Below the pieces are notes generated by a model that saw nothing but the letters and a program-made list of their open reading frames with translations, did not search any database and was not told the DNA's origin. From Atriophallophorus winterbourni (Eukaryota > Platyhelminthes > Trematoda > Plagiorchiida > Microphallidae), in the NCBI GenBank assembly GCA_013407085.1, contig JACCGJ010018690.1, positions 33,540-97,539 of the forward strand: DNA of 64,000 nucleotides, written 5' to 3'. The stretch's first letter is position 1, and each line of letters begins with the position of its first letter. Position numbers and translations under genes: made by a program. Of the stretch, positions 47,901 to 51,189 are shown piece by piece.

Positions 47901-50776
47901 ATCAGATTTTCATTTAAAGGCTTAGTACCGGAGAACTTTAACGCGAACTTACATCGTACAAAAACATGACCAGAATCTATGCAGATATTCCAAAAGGAGT
48001 GGCAATTCTTAATGAAACCTTTCCGGTGAACACTGACGGCAATATGGTCGATCTGGACAGGCGACTTCCATCCGGCAAGCGATAGGTTGCAAATTGACAC
48101 CAGTTCATAGTAAAAGGAAGTAATTTTAATAAATAATCGATATTGCGAACAACATTGTATGATTTGTTCACAAATGGTATGAAAGCACAAGCCTGATCCA
48201 GGCAAAGTGCCGCAAAGTCAGAGACTGCACGTGGGATAAGATACTGTCAGGTTGCCCAGGCACAAATACCTGTGCACTGATCGTCAAGACCATACAAATC
48301 ATCTAATTGCGACTCCGATACATCTAGGTGACCCAGACTGACATTCAGTTCTTCCGCTAAGACAATAAAATCGGAGATTTTTGCACGTCACAAAAGAGTA
48401 CATTGATTGTCGTACAAATGTTTTTCTTGTCGTAGCAATCGGTATTGTTCGAGACATAAGCTGACACAATAAACAAGCAGATTTTATATCTTATCTTTGG
48501 GTTCAATATTTGTGGTAAGCCTAACTGCGCACATCTTCCATTGCAACCAATAAAATCAATTAGCAAGGACACCACACGTGAATTCTGCACCATATTACCA
48601 CCTAACACCCCTAGATAACAGTTACGGAATCACCTGAGTGGCAAGTCAAAAGGTTTGAACGGATCATATATGCGAGTTTCTGACAAACAGTGAATATCAA
48701 AACTTAAACTATCTAAGGTAAGAGCCAATTCATATCTGTTTGGTCGTGTTAATAATCAGGGCTTCAATGTGAGAAGGGTTGTTGGGTTTCAAAATATGAT
48801 ATGAATGGGATATGTTCCGACAACTTCAACGCGGTCATTGCTAACGCTGAGATTGAAAGGGAGAACTCTTAAGAATGTAAGTAGAAGAGTCAGAAACAGG
48901 GTAAAGAGTGGGGGCAGCAGTAACTTGTTCTCGCTTACTTGCCCTATGTATGCAGCAGATGTTTATCGTGTGCACTATGGAGTTGGGTTTTGTAGTAAGA
49001 ATCGTGGTTGTAATCGAATCGGGACCCTGACATCGCTTTTTCCGAGGCAAGTGGATAATTAGGGTTCTTGACCAGTCTTTGAATAATAAACTTGACCACC
49101 AATGCAGCGAGTAATCGACAAAATTATATTATTGTTCAATAAGGTTTAATCACGTAAGCCGATTTGGGATAAGGTTAGCAAGACCAACCTGTTATATGCC
49201 CAAACGCATGTATATGGGGTTACACCCATAAGCGGTGTGTGATAACAATGCCTAAATATCCTTTTCTATTAAATTTTGTATTTGATGCTGCTATGGATTT
49301 AGGCAGCAAAGGCAACCCAACTTTCGGTCACATCCTGCAAGTTGGCAAGCTCCTTGGTTTAGAATATGTTGATGATGTAGTCATGCTTTTGACGCGTACT
49401 TCACTTTTGTGTGTGCGACTATCTCCTTCTGGAGGATGAGTCGGCTTCAAAGAAGGTTCTTGGGAATTTGGATACAAAGCGGCGTCCCCAGCACCACTCG
49501 GCGTTTGTTCGAGCCAGCCTTTGCACAACCAAGTGCGACCTGCAAGGCCACAGGGAGTTGCCAGAAACGGTGGGGTCTATCAGAACTCTGTTCCCAGGTT
49601 TTTTCCTCGGGGTTTCTCCCGAAGCCCTTTTTCCGGGGGGGCGATCGGGTATCCCGCAAGCAGCGGAGGTTTAAAATCAGGGTTTTCCTTCCCGTAGATG
49701 AAATGCCCTTCCAGGCTTACGAGCTCCATCTGCCCGAAGCAAACTGGTTTTCAGGCGGCATTCACTCGCCCTCGCCCCTACTCCTGTTGGTAGAAGCTGT
49801 TCCGCCGGGCTCGGGGAGCCACTCGTGCAGGTCAGAAGCTGGACCATGGTGTCAGACGGCTATTTGAAACACGTGCCATATTGGAGCATTACTATAAACA
49901 GTGGGAGCTTATCCCCACTGCCACCCCCGGGTATGACAACCTTTGGACGCTTACGCAGATGTTCAGTCTACACTCAAAAAGCTAACAATTATTGTATCAG
50001 CATTCGGAATGTGTTTGGCACTTTTCAAGTTCAGTGATATGTTGCTGATCATCGATTAATAAATAGCAATTTAAAGGTGATAACAAGTTGCTTTAAAATA
50101 AAGATCACTTTACATACCTTAGTAGTTGTATTAATAATAAAGTATTGTAAAATGATGAGGTTTTGTTCAAAATTTCCAAGACGCTCATAACAATCGGCAA
50201 CCGAGATCACTTCTAGCATCAATAATCAAATTATGAGTCTACGATGCGATAGCTTGAGTTGTATTGCTTCACGCGTGCTAAACTTGTACCCTGCATTAAA
50301 TGCATAGGCTACGTCTCAAAATATTTGTTAATTAGACTGTGTAACATTTTGGAAGTACCTGGTAAAATTATAAAAAAACGACGCTATTTGTATTCAAATA
50401 TTTTGGAGTAGAAATAATATCTAGAAGCGAATATAATAGGGAGTCTATGGTAAAAAACGGCGGGATTTACCCCTCTCATTAAAAAATACTAACAGCTAAT
50501 CCTTTAGAAATTGAAGCGGAGGACGAATCTTGTATAGTTAATTTATGTATAGCAAATCGCAAAAAAAATTCAAAGTATATAACTATTAAAAATACGAAAT
50601 ATATAAAAATAATTATGATCAGTTCACTACAGTTCAGTTTGCACAGGACAGTGAGTGGCTAACGAGCTGATAATTACGCTGACCGAACAAAAATAAATAG
50701 CACGTTAAAAGAATGACTTACTTTTGCTATCGAAGTCATAACCCACCAAAACCACATAATCCACCAAACGTGGCAT
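2901..50776 (-). CDS. SBF1/SBF2: SBF1/SBF2 (MTMR5/MTMR13) homologue, 31 coding exons, 2,499 aa
   Basis: Exons in transcript order: 50722-50776, 45890-45972, 45438-45854, 44186-44291, 41737-41853, 40480-40612, 38542-38650, 36448-36561, 36146-36340, 33872-34126, 31825-31970, 30573-30729, 29676-29942, 28288-28614, 27566-27930, 26606-26763, 25965-26038, 24913-25216, 23726-24215, 21957-22081, 19247-19527, 17979-18177, 16601-16864, 11522-11730, 9119-9538, 7453-7905, 6396-6569, 5283-6020, 4850-5211, 4374-4683, 2901-2993. The sum is 7,500 nt, all borders are GT-AG and every phase agrees. Approximate residues: uDENN 1-70, cDENN 176-345, dDENN 410-520, SBF2 region 590-1000, GRAM 1040-1240, myotubularin-like 1395-1960, C1 2247-2299, PH 2393-2498. 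The family acts as Rab exchange factors through DENN, and the dead phosphatase domain binds active myotubularins such as MTMR2. The protein is about 630 residues longer than the human proteins (about 1,850-1,870); the extra length is mainly Ser/Thr-rich linkers. The C1 domain is typical of invertebrate Sbf. No transcript data were available, so alternative exons would be missed. Confidence 0.9.
3114..3327 (-). repeat. SINE-like family, near full-length copy
   Basis: Tail, middle and head blocks are all present, with a deletion of the CAGTCTCTGA block. It is in SBF intron 30. Confidence 0.8.
3389..3485 (-). repeat. SINE-like family, 5'-truncated copy
   Basis: Only the tail half is kept, as expected from incomplete reverse transcription. 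It lies just after the 3114-3327 copy. Confidence 0.75.
3845..4040 (-). repeat. SINE-like family, strongly diverged copy
   Basis: Recognisable only at the tail block and around the GGGAATCAATTTAACACGG segment. Confidence 0.55.
4374..4683 (-). CDS. SBF1/SBF2: SBF homologue exon 30 (PH domain)
   Basis: Residues 2366-2469 contain [20 protein letters not shown] then [16 protein letters not shown] and GTVDLQEV, the classic PH start and the family's WFVLDKTKHQLRYYD and GVIDLAEV. Donor GTATGA. Confidence 0.95.
4850..5211 (-). CDS. SBF1/SBF2: SBF homologue exon 29 (C1 domain)
   Basis: Residues 2246-2366 contain a full C1 zinc pattern: His2247, Cys2261, Cys2264, Cys2280, Cys2283, His2288, Cys2291, Cys2299 (CxxC, CxxC, x4, H, xx, C, x7, C). 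The spacing is one longer than canonical between the first His and Cys. It is probably an atypical C1 for membrane or protein binding; diacylglycerol binding is not established. Donor GTAAGT. Confidence 0.9.
5283..6020 (-). CDS. SBF1/SBF2: SBF homologue exon 28 (linker before C1)
   Basis: The largest exon, residues 2000-2245. It begins [20 protein letters not shown], in the place of the human helix with W.DTW, then a long disordered-looking linker with a His run (HHHH) and a Ser run ([10 protein letters not shown]). Donor GTAAGT. Confidence 0.85.
6396..6569 (-). CDS. SBF1/SBF2: SBF homologue exon 27
   Basis: Residues 1942-1999 begin [20 protein letters not shown], matching [20 protein letters not shown]. 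Donor GTAAGT. Confidence 0.9.
7050..7330 (+). repeat. Unassigned dispersed repeat A, copy 1
   Basis: Shares GAATGACTAAACAGTCCGAT and AACAATYTCTCCCGCA with 19885-20035, 20345-20500 and the reverse of 34385-34515. The 3' part (GGCGTGATCTACG, CAGAGCAGTA) is shared with 20400-20500. Confidence 0.65.
7453..7905 (-). CDS. SBF1/SBF2: SBF homologue exon 26 (myotubularin-like)
   Basis: Residues 1791-1941: [68 protein letters not shown]. These are the best-conserved blocks of the gene, with only a few changes from human SBF1. Donor GTTAGC. Confidence 0.97.
8168..8336 (+). repeat. Partial array-related monomer
   Basis: GTGTGTGATGGAAATGCA (shared with the 30.2-kb copy) and a downstream CAGTGGCATACAAGCA match the post-ribozyme part of the array monomer. 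The GC-rich repeat at 8337 interrupts or abuts it. No ribozyme core is present. Confidence 0.4.
8337..8834 (-). repeat. GC-rich ~547-bp repeat, copy 1
   Basis: Inverted relative to copies 2 and 3, and lacking the terminal GGGTATGACAACCTTTGGA. GTACTTCCC and GTAACTTCCC at the two sides may be a worn target-site duplication. Confidence 0.78.
9119..9538 (-). CDS. SBF1/SBF2: SBF homologue exon 25 (inactive P-loop)
   Basis: Residues 1651-1790: [20 protein letters not shown] then LLKACLP, a long variable insert, [20 protein letters not shown], and [12 protein letters not shown] at the end. The last block sits where active myotubularins have HCSDGWDRT. Leu1781 and Val1787 replace the catalytic Cys and Arg, so the domain cannot act as a phosphatase. 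Donor GTTGGT is weak. Confidence 0.92.
10890..11128 (+). repeat. SINE-like family, full-length copy
   Basis: A good reference copy on the plus strand. It starts at GATGTGCGATCGTGCAG and ends GCTTGTGCTTTCATACC. It is in SBF intron 24. Confidence 0.85.
11163..11265 (-). repeat. SINE-like family, truncated diverged copy
   Basis: Tail half only, close to the full-length copy at 10890 but in the opposite orientation. Confidence 0.55.
11522..11730 (-). CDS. SBF1/SBF2: SBF homologue exon 24 (myotubularin-like)
   Basis: Residues 1581-1650 end in [14 protein letters not shown], matching RAALYILGDKAQLK. The upstream intron (11731-16600, 4,870 nt) is one of the two longest and contains PLE debris. Donor GTAATT. 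Confidence 0.88.
13199..13245 (+). repeat. LINE-type 3' terminus, copy B
   Basis: AAAATTCGTGTACTCGAATA then AAGCCATT and a TTTC-rich tail. Same end as at 54.75 kb, in SBF intron 24. The element body upstream is not recognisable. Confidence 0.5.
14446..14615 (-). repeat. SINE-like family, copy with internal deletion
   Basis: Tail block and CTCACTACCGGTGGCAAATC are present; the GGCCTAGACAG block is lost. Confidence 0.7.
14820..15557 (-). pseudogene. Penelope-like element relic: C-terminal half with decayed GIY-YIG domain
   Basis: On the minus strand, pieces in two frames resemble PLE proteins: [60 protein letters not shown], then [19 protein letters not shown] in the place of the GIY..YIG core, [17 protein letters not shown] and [11 protein letters not shown]. 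The YIG triplet is lost and the frame is broken, so the element is dead. It faces 15577-16030 head to head. Confidence 0.8.
15577..16030 (+). pseudogene. Penelope-like element relic: N-terminal part, inverted
   Basis: Plus-strand frames give [20 protein letters not shown] then [20 protein letters not shown], the conserved PLE N-terminal motif (V.NLS.RPLT..E..VL..GLNF). A stop and a frame change follow. The opposite strand to the C-terminal half suggests a 5' inversion at insertion. Confidence 0.78.
16601..16864 (-). CDS. SBF1/SBF2: SBF homologue exon 23 (Ser/Thr-rich insert)
   Basis: Residues 1493-1581 carry a [20 protein letters not shown] stretch, then [13 protein letters not shown], in the place of the human SSLEQEKYLQAVVSSM region. 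Conservation is low; phase fits both neighbours. Donor GTAAAG. Confidence 0.78.
17979..18177 (-). CDS. SBF1/SBF2: SBF homologue exon 22 (myotubularin-like)
   Basis: Residues 1427-1493: [20 protein letters not shown] then [14 protein letters not shown], matching VSRCYRQNRFPVVCW and AVLLRSGGLHGKGV. Donor GTGAAT. Confidence 0.93.
18440..18610 (+). repeat. Unassigned dispersed repeat B, copy 1
   Basis: Shares CTTAACTGCCATGCAAC, ACTGAAACTGTAGAAGATTA, GGCACAGACAG and CTCGAATCAA with 37125-37300 and 39015-39195. Confidence 0.5.
18856..19195 (+). repeat. Possible single retrozyme-type monomer with partial second copy
   Basis: ATGAGGATTTATCCT followed by an A-rich TCG-containing tail occurs at about 18858 and again at about 19164, roughly 306 bp apart on either side of the hammerhead. 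That fits one monomer plus the start of the next. The segment also holds a GTGGGACT/AGTCCCCAC hairpin near 19111-19139. Confidence 0.45.
18912..19004 (+). ncRNA. Hammerhead motif with very long helix I (cleavage site G)
   Basis: The core CTGATGA is at 18945-18951. Helix II is a perfect GCGGT/ACCGC with an AATG loop, followed by GAAACC and GGT. Helix I has several paired blocks: GCATAC/GTGTGC, ACGG/CCGT, CAGG/CCTG, and an outer GACGTTCGAA/TTCGAACGTC of 10 perfect pairs (18912-18921 with 18995-19004). Helix III is the loopless palindrome ACCGGT, as in the 62.6-kb array. Position 17 (18975) is G, which normal hammerheads do not cleave at. It lies in SBF intron 21, antisense to the gene. Confidence 0.8.
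19247..19527 (-). CDS. SBF1/SBF2: SBF homologue exon 21 (start of myotubularin-like domain)
   Basis: Residues 1333-1426 end in [18 protein letters not shown], matching NRMYAICRSYPGLLIVPQ. The acceptor is preceded by a long C/T tract. Donor GTGGGC. Confidence 0.9.
19885..20035 (+). repeat. Unassigned dispersed repeat A, copy 2
   Basis: Includes the upstream CGGTCGATTTCGACCACGGA palindromic stretch and CACAATCGCATGAATTTTCA, shared with the inverse copy at 34.4 kb. Confidence 0.7.
20345..20500 (+). repeat. Unassigned dispersed repeat A, copy 3
   Basis: Diverged copy with TCCGATTCAGGGAATAGCAA and CGTGATCTACGTTCC, just before the RTE-like fragment at 20.64 kb. Confidence 0.55.
20640..21000 (-). 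mobile_element. RTE-like LINE RT C-terminal relic
   Basis: Minus-strand [20 protein letters not shown] then [20 protein letters not shown] resembles LLYGSETW...RR..KRLNAFH.RCLR.ILGI.WQ.K. Stops are present. It is in SBF intron 20. Confidence 0.68.
21510..21600 (-). repeat. tRNA-like relic with a strong box B
   Basis: On the minus strand, GGGGTTCGATATCCGGGGTG is a good Pol III box B. About 50 nt upstream is a poor box A-like TGGCACGTTTTG. No cloverleaf can be drawn, so this is probably a tRNA-derived SINE head or pseudo-tRNA. Confidence 0.35.
21957..22081 (-). CDS. SBF1/SBF2: SBF homologue exon 20 (linker)
   Basis: Residues 1291-1333 are a Ser/Arg-rich linker ([20 protein letters not shown]) with little family conservation. 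Support is mainly the clean GT-AG borders and exact phase on both sides. Donor GTTAGT. Confidence 0.72.
22917..23065 (-). repeat. SINE-like family, 5'-truncated copy
   Basis: Good match over the tail half, ending at GGTAGTGAGA. Confidence 0.82.
23320..23460 (-). repeat. SINE-like family, 5'-truncated copy
   Basis: Good match over the tail half. It is about 400 bp from the 22917 copy, in the same orientation. Confidence 0.82.
23726..24215 (-). CDS. SBF1/SBF2: SBF homologue exon 19 (GRAM end)
   Basis: Residues 1128-1291: [19 protein letters not shown], a basic loop (AHRRRARHR), then [15 protein letters not shown] and LRYP, matching VVVRSFPVAALTKEKRI, LRSCTFQLLKMAFD and LRYP. Donor GTAATT. Confidence 0.92.
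24913..25216 (-). CDS. SBF1/SBF2: SBF homologue exon 18 (GRAM start)
   Basis: Residues 1027-1128 begin [12 protein letters not shown] and reach [20 protein letters not shown], the diagnostic GRAM strand of this family ([20 protein letters not shown]). An acidic insert of about 35 residues lies between them. Donor GTGAGT. Confidence 0.95.
25965..26038 (-). CDS. SBF1/SBF2: SBF homologue exon 17
   Basis: A 74-nt exon, residues 1002-1026, reading [20 protein letters not shown] then KAKK, matching [20 protein letters not shown]. Donor GTAAGC. Confidence 0.88.
26128..26245 (+). repeat. SINE-like family, 5'-truncated copy with CATA tail
   Basis: Starts at GTCTAGGCC and ends in TTTCATACATTATACATACA. 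It lies about 90 bp before SBF exon 17 in genomic terms. Confidence 0.82.
26606..26763 (-). CDS. SBF1/SBF2: SBF homologue exon 16
   Basis: Residues 949-1002: [20 protein letters not shown], then [12 protein letters not shown], matching VVRFINRFVDKV..ESGVTSDHLKGL. Donor GTAAGC. Confidence 0.87.
27566..27930 (-). CDS. SBF1/SBF2: SBF homologue exon 15 (SBF2 region)
   Basis: Residues 828-949 contain [19 protein letters not shown], matching EESTVFSQAIHYANRMSYL, then a variable tail with [16 protein letters not shown]. Donor GTGAGT; the last codon is split. Confidence 0.88.
28090..28242 (+). repeat. SINE-like family, 5'-truncated copy with (CATA)5-6 tail
   Basis: The clearest tail in the window: TGATTTCATACATACATACA and on. 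It supports reading this as the 3' end. Confidence 0.85.
28288..28614 (-). CDS. SBF1/SBF2: SBF homologue exon 14 (SBF2 region)
   Basis: Residues 719-827 include [18 protein letters not shown] and QIRLLYLHF, matching QEHVVWSTPQFWEAMF and HIRALYL, followed by a charged low-conservation linker. Donor GTGATT is weak, but phase fits. Confidence 0.85.
28842..29020 (-). repeat. SINE-like family copy with long (TATG)n tail
   Basis: The tail side begins with a TATGTATGTATG run, followed by a diverged body to GGTAGTGAGACT. Confidence 0.75.
29190..29412 (-). repeat. SINE-like family, near full-length copy
   Basis: All main blocks to CATATCCGTGCC are present. It is in SBF intron 13. Confidence 0.75.
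29676..29942 (-). CDS. SBF1/SBF2: SBF homologue exon 13 (SBF2 region)
   Basis: Residues 630-718: [31 protein letters not shown] and [16 protein letters not shown], matching ARRCLAQELHLHV, DHQQFDFVVRMMNCCLQ and HGIAAALLPLVTAFCRKLS. Donor GTGAGT. Confidence 0.92.
30171..30400 (-). repeat. Diverged monomer related to the 62.6-kb array, with a broken hammerhead
   Basis: Read on the minus strand, it shares CTTGTTTACC, TCCACTRTTKCAAGGC and a hammerhead-like block with the array. The core reads CTGATCGA, one base too many for CTGANGA, then a GC/GC helix II with an AAATA loop, GAAACCGGTC and GTGG. Here the cleavage base is C. It lies in SBF intron 12 in the sense direction. Confidence 0.65.
30573..30729 (-). 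CDS. SBF1/SBF2: SBF homologue exon 12 (SBF2 region)
   Basis: Residues 577-629 end in [21 protein letters not shown], matching the family's [23 protein letters not shown]. Donor GTTTGT is weak, but phase and homology agree. Confidence 0.86.
31825..31970 (-). CDS. SBF1/SBF2: SBF homologue exon 11
   Basis: Residues 529-577 include [19 protein letters not shown], matching [20 protein letters not shown]. The exon is under 50 codons and was found by matching the family and the phase. Donor GTTAGT. Confidence 0.88.
32400..32850 (+). mobile_element. Possible LINE RT C-terminal relic
   Basis: [16 protein letters not shown] resembles the FTYLGSSIS..G block after the YADD region of RTs, and a degenerate IDYADDVALQ-like stretch lies upstream. 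It is in SBF intron 10. Confidence 0.45.
33640..33860 (+). repeat. Array-related monomer without a recognisable hammerhead
   Basis: GCATACAAGTA at the left and TTGGTCATCC, CTCGAGTGCTTGGTC, CACTTTGTGATTCCGTGT at the right match the 62.6-kb monomer. The segment between, where the ribozyme should be, is unrelated or decayed. It ends about 10 bp before SBF exon 10. Confidence 0.55.
33872..34126 (-). CDS. SBF1/SBF2: SBF homologue exon 10 (dDENN)
   Basis: Residues 444-528: [20 protein letters not shown], then [17 protein letters not shown], and VAQKLLQN at the end. These match F..FVSERGVPYRPTDLFDE and LAEQLYKN. Donor GTAAGT. Confidence 0.92.
34385..34515 (-). repeat. Unassigned dispersed repeat A, copy 4 (inverted)
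   Basis: Reverse complement of the 19.9-kb copy over about 125 bp. It is in SBF intron 9. Confidence 0.68.
34590..34672 (+). repeat. SINE-like family, short diverged fragment
   Basis: Tail block with GACTGTGCGATATTGCCTGG and TTTCCATACATA only. Confidence 0.6.
35530..35985 (-). repeat. SINE-like copy interrupted by a second copy of the same family
   Basis: The host copy is 35530-35682 plus 35912-35985. Its body stops at CTGGTGGCA and resumes at CCGGTGGCAAATC after the insert, so the target is duplicated. Confidence 0.85.
35683..35911 (+). repeat. SINE-like copy nested inside another, opposite orientation
   Basis: Full length, from GATGTGCAATCGTGCAGTAT to TTTCATACATACATAC. It is flanked by CACTGCTGGTGGCA on the left and CACACCGGTGGCA on the right as a probable target-site duplication. 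Confidence 0.85.
36146..36340 (-). CDS. SBF1/SBF2: SBF homologue exon 9 (dDENN)
   Basis: Residues 379-443 contain [19 protein letters not shown] followed by [12 protein letters not shown], matching DKELRAVFLRLFAQLLQGY and RIHPEPVIRFHK. Donor GTCAGT. The intron to exon 8 is only 107 nt. Confidence 0.95.
36448..36561 (-). CDS. SBF1/SBF2: SBF homologue exon 8
   Basis: Residues 341-378 begin [19 protein letters not shown], matching VIVADLDGGTV in human, then VPQLPP. Donor GTGGGT. Confidence 0.94.
37125..37300 (+). repeat. Unassigned dispersed repeat B, copy 2
   Basis: GGAACTGTAGAATATTAGAC, ACAGACACGCTGAGATGA and ACACCTCGAATCAAACACA match the other copies. Confidence 0.5.
37890..38262 (+). pseudogene. 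Second Penelope-like relic (GIY-YIG remnant)
   Basis: [15 protein letters not shown], a stop, then [19 protein letters not shown] resembles the PLE nuclease core (NVIYEIPC..C...YVGQTGR.L.TRL.EHQ). Further on, [19 protein letters not shown] resembles the REFLEAWYSTDQSINRH tail. It is in SBF intron 7. Confidence 0.6.
38335..38490 (+). repeat. SINE-like copy with large internal deletion
   Basis: The head part to GCTGGAGTCTCATTGCC is joined to GGCATACTTCCTGGATCC, losing the middle. Confidence 0.6.
38542..38650 (-). CDS. SBF1/SBF2: SBF homologue exon 7 (cDENN end)
   Basis: Residues 304-340 read [20 protein letters not shown], the invariant VPILP..LLE.L..PTP cDENN motif. Donor GTAAGT. Confidence 0.94.
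38810..39010 (-). repeat. SINE-like family, near full-length copy
   Basis: Good match through GGTATTAGCCGCA; the head end is missing. The unassigned repeat at 39015 adjoins it. Confidence 0.82.
39015..39195 (+). repeat. Unassigned dispersed repeat B, copy 3
   Basis: GTGCCTAACTGCCATACAAC, GAATCTGTAGGACATTA and ACACCTGGGATCAAACATG match the other copies. It abuts the SINE-like copy at 38810. Confidence 0.5.
39476..39723 (-). repeat. SINE-like family, full-length copy
   Basis: A reference-quality copy, from a TATGGTATGATGATATG tail to GCAAATCCGTGCAC at the head. Confidence 0.87.
40050..40115 (-). repeat. SINE-like family, short fragment
   Basis: AGATAGTGTCAGGCTGCACA and AGCCTAGACTAATTTATG match the middle block only. 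Confidence 0.45.
40480..40612 (-). CDS. SBF1/SBF2: SBF homologue exon 6 (cDENN core)
   Basis: A short exon of 43 whole codons plus two bases at each end. [18 protein letters not shown] is the conserved cDENN helix (ALTEHKVLFLSRSYQRL in human), followed by [11 protein letters not shown]. Both phases fit the neighbours exactly. Donor GTAAGT. Confidence 0.9.
40950..41500 (+). mobile_element. RTE-like LINE RT C-terminal relic
   Basis: Plus-strand pieces [20 protein letters not shown] then [13 protein letters not shown] resemble the RTE C-terminal block (RILGI.WQD...NTEVL.RAG...R..QLRWLGH). The upstream part is poorly preserved. It is in SBF intron 5. Confidence 0.6.
41737..41853 (-). CDS. SBF1/SBF2: SBF homologue exon 5 (cDENN)
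   Basis: Residues 221-259 contain [16 protein letters not shown] and [16 protein letters not shown], nearly identical to the family's SLGAGDRQVIQTPL and VALLF.QLG blocks. Donor GTAAGC. Confidence 0.94.
42222..42463 (-). repeat. SINE-like family, full-length copy
   Basis: High similarity throughout, ending GATTGCACACCCGT. Confidence 0.87.
42884..43430 (+). repeat. GC-rich ~547-bp repeat, copy 2, with 14-bp TSD
   Basis: ACCTGCGAAAGCTT occurs at 42870-42883 and again at 43431-43444, a perfect target-site duplication that fixes both ends. The repeat is clearly more GC-rich than its surroundings. It has an open frame of about 120 codons, but copies differ by frameshifting indels, so I do not call it coding. 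Confidence 0.88.
43880..43920 (+). repeat. LINE-type 3' terminus, copy C
   Basis: AAAATTCGTGTACAGTAATA then AAGCAATCTTCTCC. The palindrome is partly decayed and AATAAA is kept. It is in SBF intron 4. Confidence 0.45.
44186..44291 (-). CDS. SBF1/SBF2: SBF homologue exon 4 (cDENN)
   Basis: Residues 186-220 begin [14 protein letters not shown], matching NCLGLIY in the family, and end in VPFSG with the Gly codon split. Donor GTTAGT. Confidence 0.9.
44322..44552 (-). repeat. SINE-like family, full-length copy
   Basis: It starts 30 bp from SBF exon 4 in genomic terms. All blocks to TTGCACATCCGTGG are present. Confidence 0.85.
44553..44693 (-). repeat. SINE-like family, partial copy in tandem
   Basis: Directly abuts the 44322 copy in the same orientation. 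It lacks the tail block and ends GCACATCCGTGCC. Confidence 0.72.
45438..45854 (-). CDS. SBF1/SBF2: SBF homologue exon 3 (uDENN/cDENN junction)
   Basis: Residues 47-185. It opens with FCQPCGW, then [14 protein letters not shown], an ACLTFSE motif, a divergent linker of about 80 residues, and ends with [21 protein letters not shown] at the start of cDENN. Donor GTAAAT. Confidence 0.93.
45890..45972 (-). CDS. SBF1/SBF2: SBF homologue exon 2 (uDENN)
   Basis: Residues 19-46 include [14 protein letters not shown], the most conserved uDENN stretch of this family (GQGQILQRFPEKDW in human SBF1). The donor is GTAAGA. It is followed by an intron of only 35 nt. Confidence 0.92.
46780..48660 (-). mobile_element. 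RTE-like LINE relic (endonuclease + reverse transcriptase), split by a SINE
   Basis: Minus-strand frames give, in order, [15 protein letters not shown] and [16 protein letters not shown] (endonuclease, 48265-48660), a SINE at 48174-48262, [17 protein letters not shown] and [10 protein letters not shown] (endonuclease end), [24 protein letters not shown]-like fingers, [20 protein letters not shown] (RT palm, D..GAF), [10 protein letters not shown] and a decayed YTDD. It has many stops and frame changes. It sits in SBF intron 1. Confidence 0.8.
48174..48262 (-). repeat. SINE-like family, 5'-truncated copy inside a LINE endonuclease
   Basis: A clean 89-bp tail fragment splitting the RTE-like endonuclease frame at 47.6-48.66 kb. 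Confidence 0.85.
49200..50045 (+). mobile_element. LINE RT fragment interrupted after YVDD by the GC-rich repeat
   Basis: [33 protein letters not shown] and MLLTRT (49239-49400) are RT palm motifs. The frame resumes after the insert as [20 protein letters not shown] with GMCL (49946 onward), exactly as in intact RTs. It is in SBF intron 1, plus strand. Confidence 0.75.
49403..49946 (+). repeat. GC-rich ~547-bp repeat, copy 3
   Basis: It matches 42884-43430 and the reverse of 8337-8834. It starts TTTGTGTGCGACTATCTCC and ends GGGTATGACAACCTTTGGA. Imperfect duplications GACGCGTAC (left) and GACGCTTAC (right) flank it. Confidence 0.8.
50722..50776 (-). CDS. SBF1/SBF2: SBF homologue exon 1 (start, uDENN)
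   Basis: Residues 1-18, starting [12 protein letters not shown], which matches the family start (M-A-R-L-A-D-Y-F-V-L-V). An in-frame TGA lies eight codons before the ATG (bases 50801-50799), so this is the first Met of the frame. The donor is GTAAGT and leaves one base, which completes the first codon of exon 2. Confidence 0.85.
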
Positions 50777-51070
50777 TACAAATTCACAGGACAAGCATCA
50801 GTTTTATTTAGCCCAGAAATTTGGCAAGGTCAGGCTGATGTTCAAGTTCACGTTGCATAGGGCTGGAGGTGGCTAAAAGCCAATCACGCGCCCAGATTTC
50901 ATTCGACGCTATGCGGTTGAGCACCTGATAGTTTAATATTGAGTATACAGTTCGTACGGTTCACAAGTTTTTGCTCCCGGACATTTGGAAAGTAAGTTAG
51001 GGTTATTTTCACCAGAACGGTGAGAGGTCATCGAATCAGGAAATAATGCAATAATATGCGTGAACAATTT
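50777..51070. other. 5' flank of the SBF homologue
   Basis: This must hold the 5' untranslated region and perhaps the core promoter. I see no clear TATA box or other motif worth calling. Confidence 0.35.
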
Positions 51071-51071
51071 A

Positions 51072-51180
51072 TTGTGTATGAAATCACTAGCCTAATCAAG
51101 GCAATGTGCAGCAAAGTTATAGACTGCACGTGAGTTAAGATGCCGTCAGTTTGCCCTTGCCTAGACAGATTTGAGTAGGA
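51072..51180 (-). repeat. SINE-like family, 5'-truncated copy
   Basis: Tail half with moderate divergence, upstream of the SBF gene. Confidence 0.75.
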
Positions 51181-51189
51181 AAATGGAAC

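Noticed and set aside
47745..47969. Plus-strand frame of 74 codons
   Set aside because: It is the antisense shadow of the LINE endonuclease relic on the minus strand.
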